A DNA stretch of 5,364 nucleotides from JAQVEB01 sp028698105 (lineage in GTDB: Bacteria > Bacteroidota > Bacteroidia > Bacteroidales > Dysgonomonadaceae), in assembly GCA_964293155.1 (NCBI GenBank), contig CAXYYA010000085.1, forward strand, positions 1-5,364, read 5' to 3'. Shown piece by piece: positions 5,072 to 5,364 of this stretch (its first letter is position 1; every line of letters begins with the position of its first letter). The notes beneath the pieces are model-generated. The model saw nothing but the letters and a program-made list of their open reading frames with translations. It ran no database searches and had not been told where the DNA came from. The position numbers and the translations under genes were made by a program.

Positions 5072-5364
5072 TTAAAAATAAACAGAGATGCCGGACGACA
5101 GTTGGAACGCTCGCGTTTTCAGATACATGAAGTTGTCATCGTTATTCAACCGTGTGGAAAAAGACAAGCCCACATCCAGTTTCAGCCAATCAATATTATC
5201 GAATCCCATCTGATAGAAGAGCGACGGCGAGAAAAAGAAGTGGGTTCTTTCTAATGCGTTGAGGTTTAACCTGTCAATGATTTGCTGCGGGTATCTATTC
5301 TCTATGTTATCGAACTTTAATAAAGAAAAGCGAGGCGATATGCTTATTTTGTGGTTTTTACTTA
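5072..5364 (-). CDS. C-terminal end of an outer-membrane beta-barrel protein, 5' end outside the window
   Basis: The minus-strand frame is open from the right edge to a TAA at 5072-5074, giving 96 residues with no usable start codon in the window. The sequence alternates polar and aromatic/hydrophobic residues in beta-strand fashion, for example KISISPRFSLLKF, THFFFSPSLFYQM, WLKLDVGLSFSTRL and FQLSSGISVYF. It ends in a terminal Phe, the classic BAM recognition signature of outer-membrane barrels. Turns rich in Asn and Asp (RLNNDDNF) lie between the strands. The exact family is not recognised. It may be a DUF4421-like or similar Bacteroidota barrel, but that is a guess. It precedes pncA by 50 bases in the same direction. 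A plus-strand ORF at 5009-5254 covers the same bases, but it has no family resemblance and is treated as a shadow. Confidence 0.75.
   Translation of the reverse strand, partial: SKNHKISISPRFSLLKFDNIENRYPQQIIDRLNLNALERTHFFFSPSLFYQMGFDNIDWLKLDVGLSFSTRLNNDDNFMYLKTRAFQLSSGISVYF

Overview
The window most likely comes from the chromosome of a Bacteroidota member, probably of the order Bacteroidales. This is inferred from three things. There are Bacteroidota-type promoter signals, best seen as TTG-N19-TATATTTGC ahead of the toxin-antitoxin genes. Start codons lack clear Shine-Dalgarno sequences. The gene set also fits: PorT-like outer-membrane barrels, and an exported NlpC/P60 SH3b peptidase directly before a dipeptide epimerase. 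No rRNA, tRNA, CRISPR array or intact insertion sequence was seen.

Layout, left to right. Bases 1-788 (+) are the 3' part of an outer-membrane beta-barrel gene whose frame is already open at base 1. Bases 789-1173 hold no gene. They contain a palindrome-rich REP/MITE-like block (805-968), a nested stem-loop (997-1047), a strong intrinsic terminator (1051-1083) and a possible promoter. Bases 1174-2352 (+) encode a secreted YkfC-like murein-peptide endopeptidase. A 113-base gap follows, containing a dyad-symmetric array of GATTGA/TCAATC hexamers at exact 10-base spacing. Bases 2466-3623 (+) encode a Tat-exported L-Ala-D/L-Glu epimerase. The remaining genes are all on the minus strand: HigA-type antitoxin (3668-3976), a frameshifted HigB/Gp49-type toxin (3982-4346) with a well-formed promoter and a palindromic operator candidate, nicotinamidase pncA (4479-5021), and the C-terminal end of a further outer-membrane barrel gene (5072 to the right edge). 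That last fragment has no start codon in the window and so is easy to miss.

How the genes work together. The YkfC-like enzyme would release L-Ala-gamma-D-Glu from murein peptides, and the epimerase would convert it to L-Ala-L-Glu, which ordinary peptidases can use. Both carry export signals, so this murein salvage step is probably periplasmic rather than cytoplasmic. The toxin-antitoxin pair looks like an acquired AT-rich module whose toxin has been inactivated by loss of one base while the antitoxin and control region remain. The nicotinamidase belongs to NAD salvage and may be co-transcribed with the barrel gene ahead of it.

I do not see a clearly new multi-gene system. The most unusual items are the 10-base-periodic mirrored hexamer array, the one-base lesion in the toxin with a possibly leaderless promoter, and the palindromic block at 805-968.
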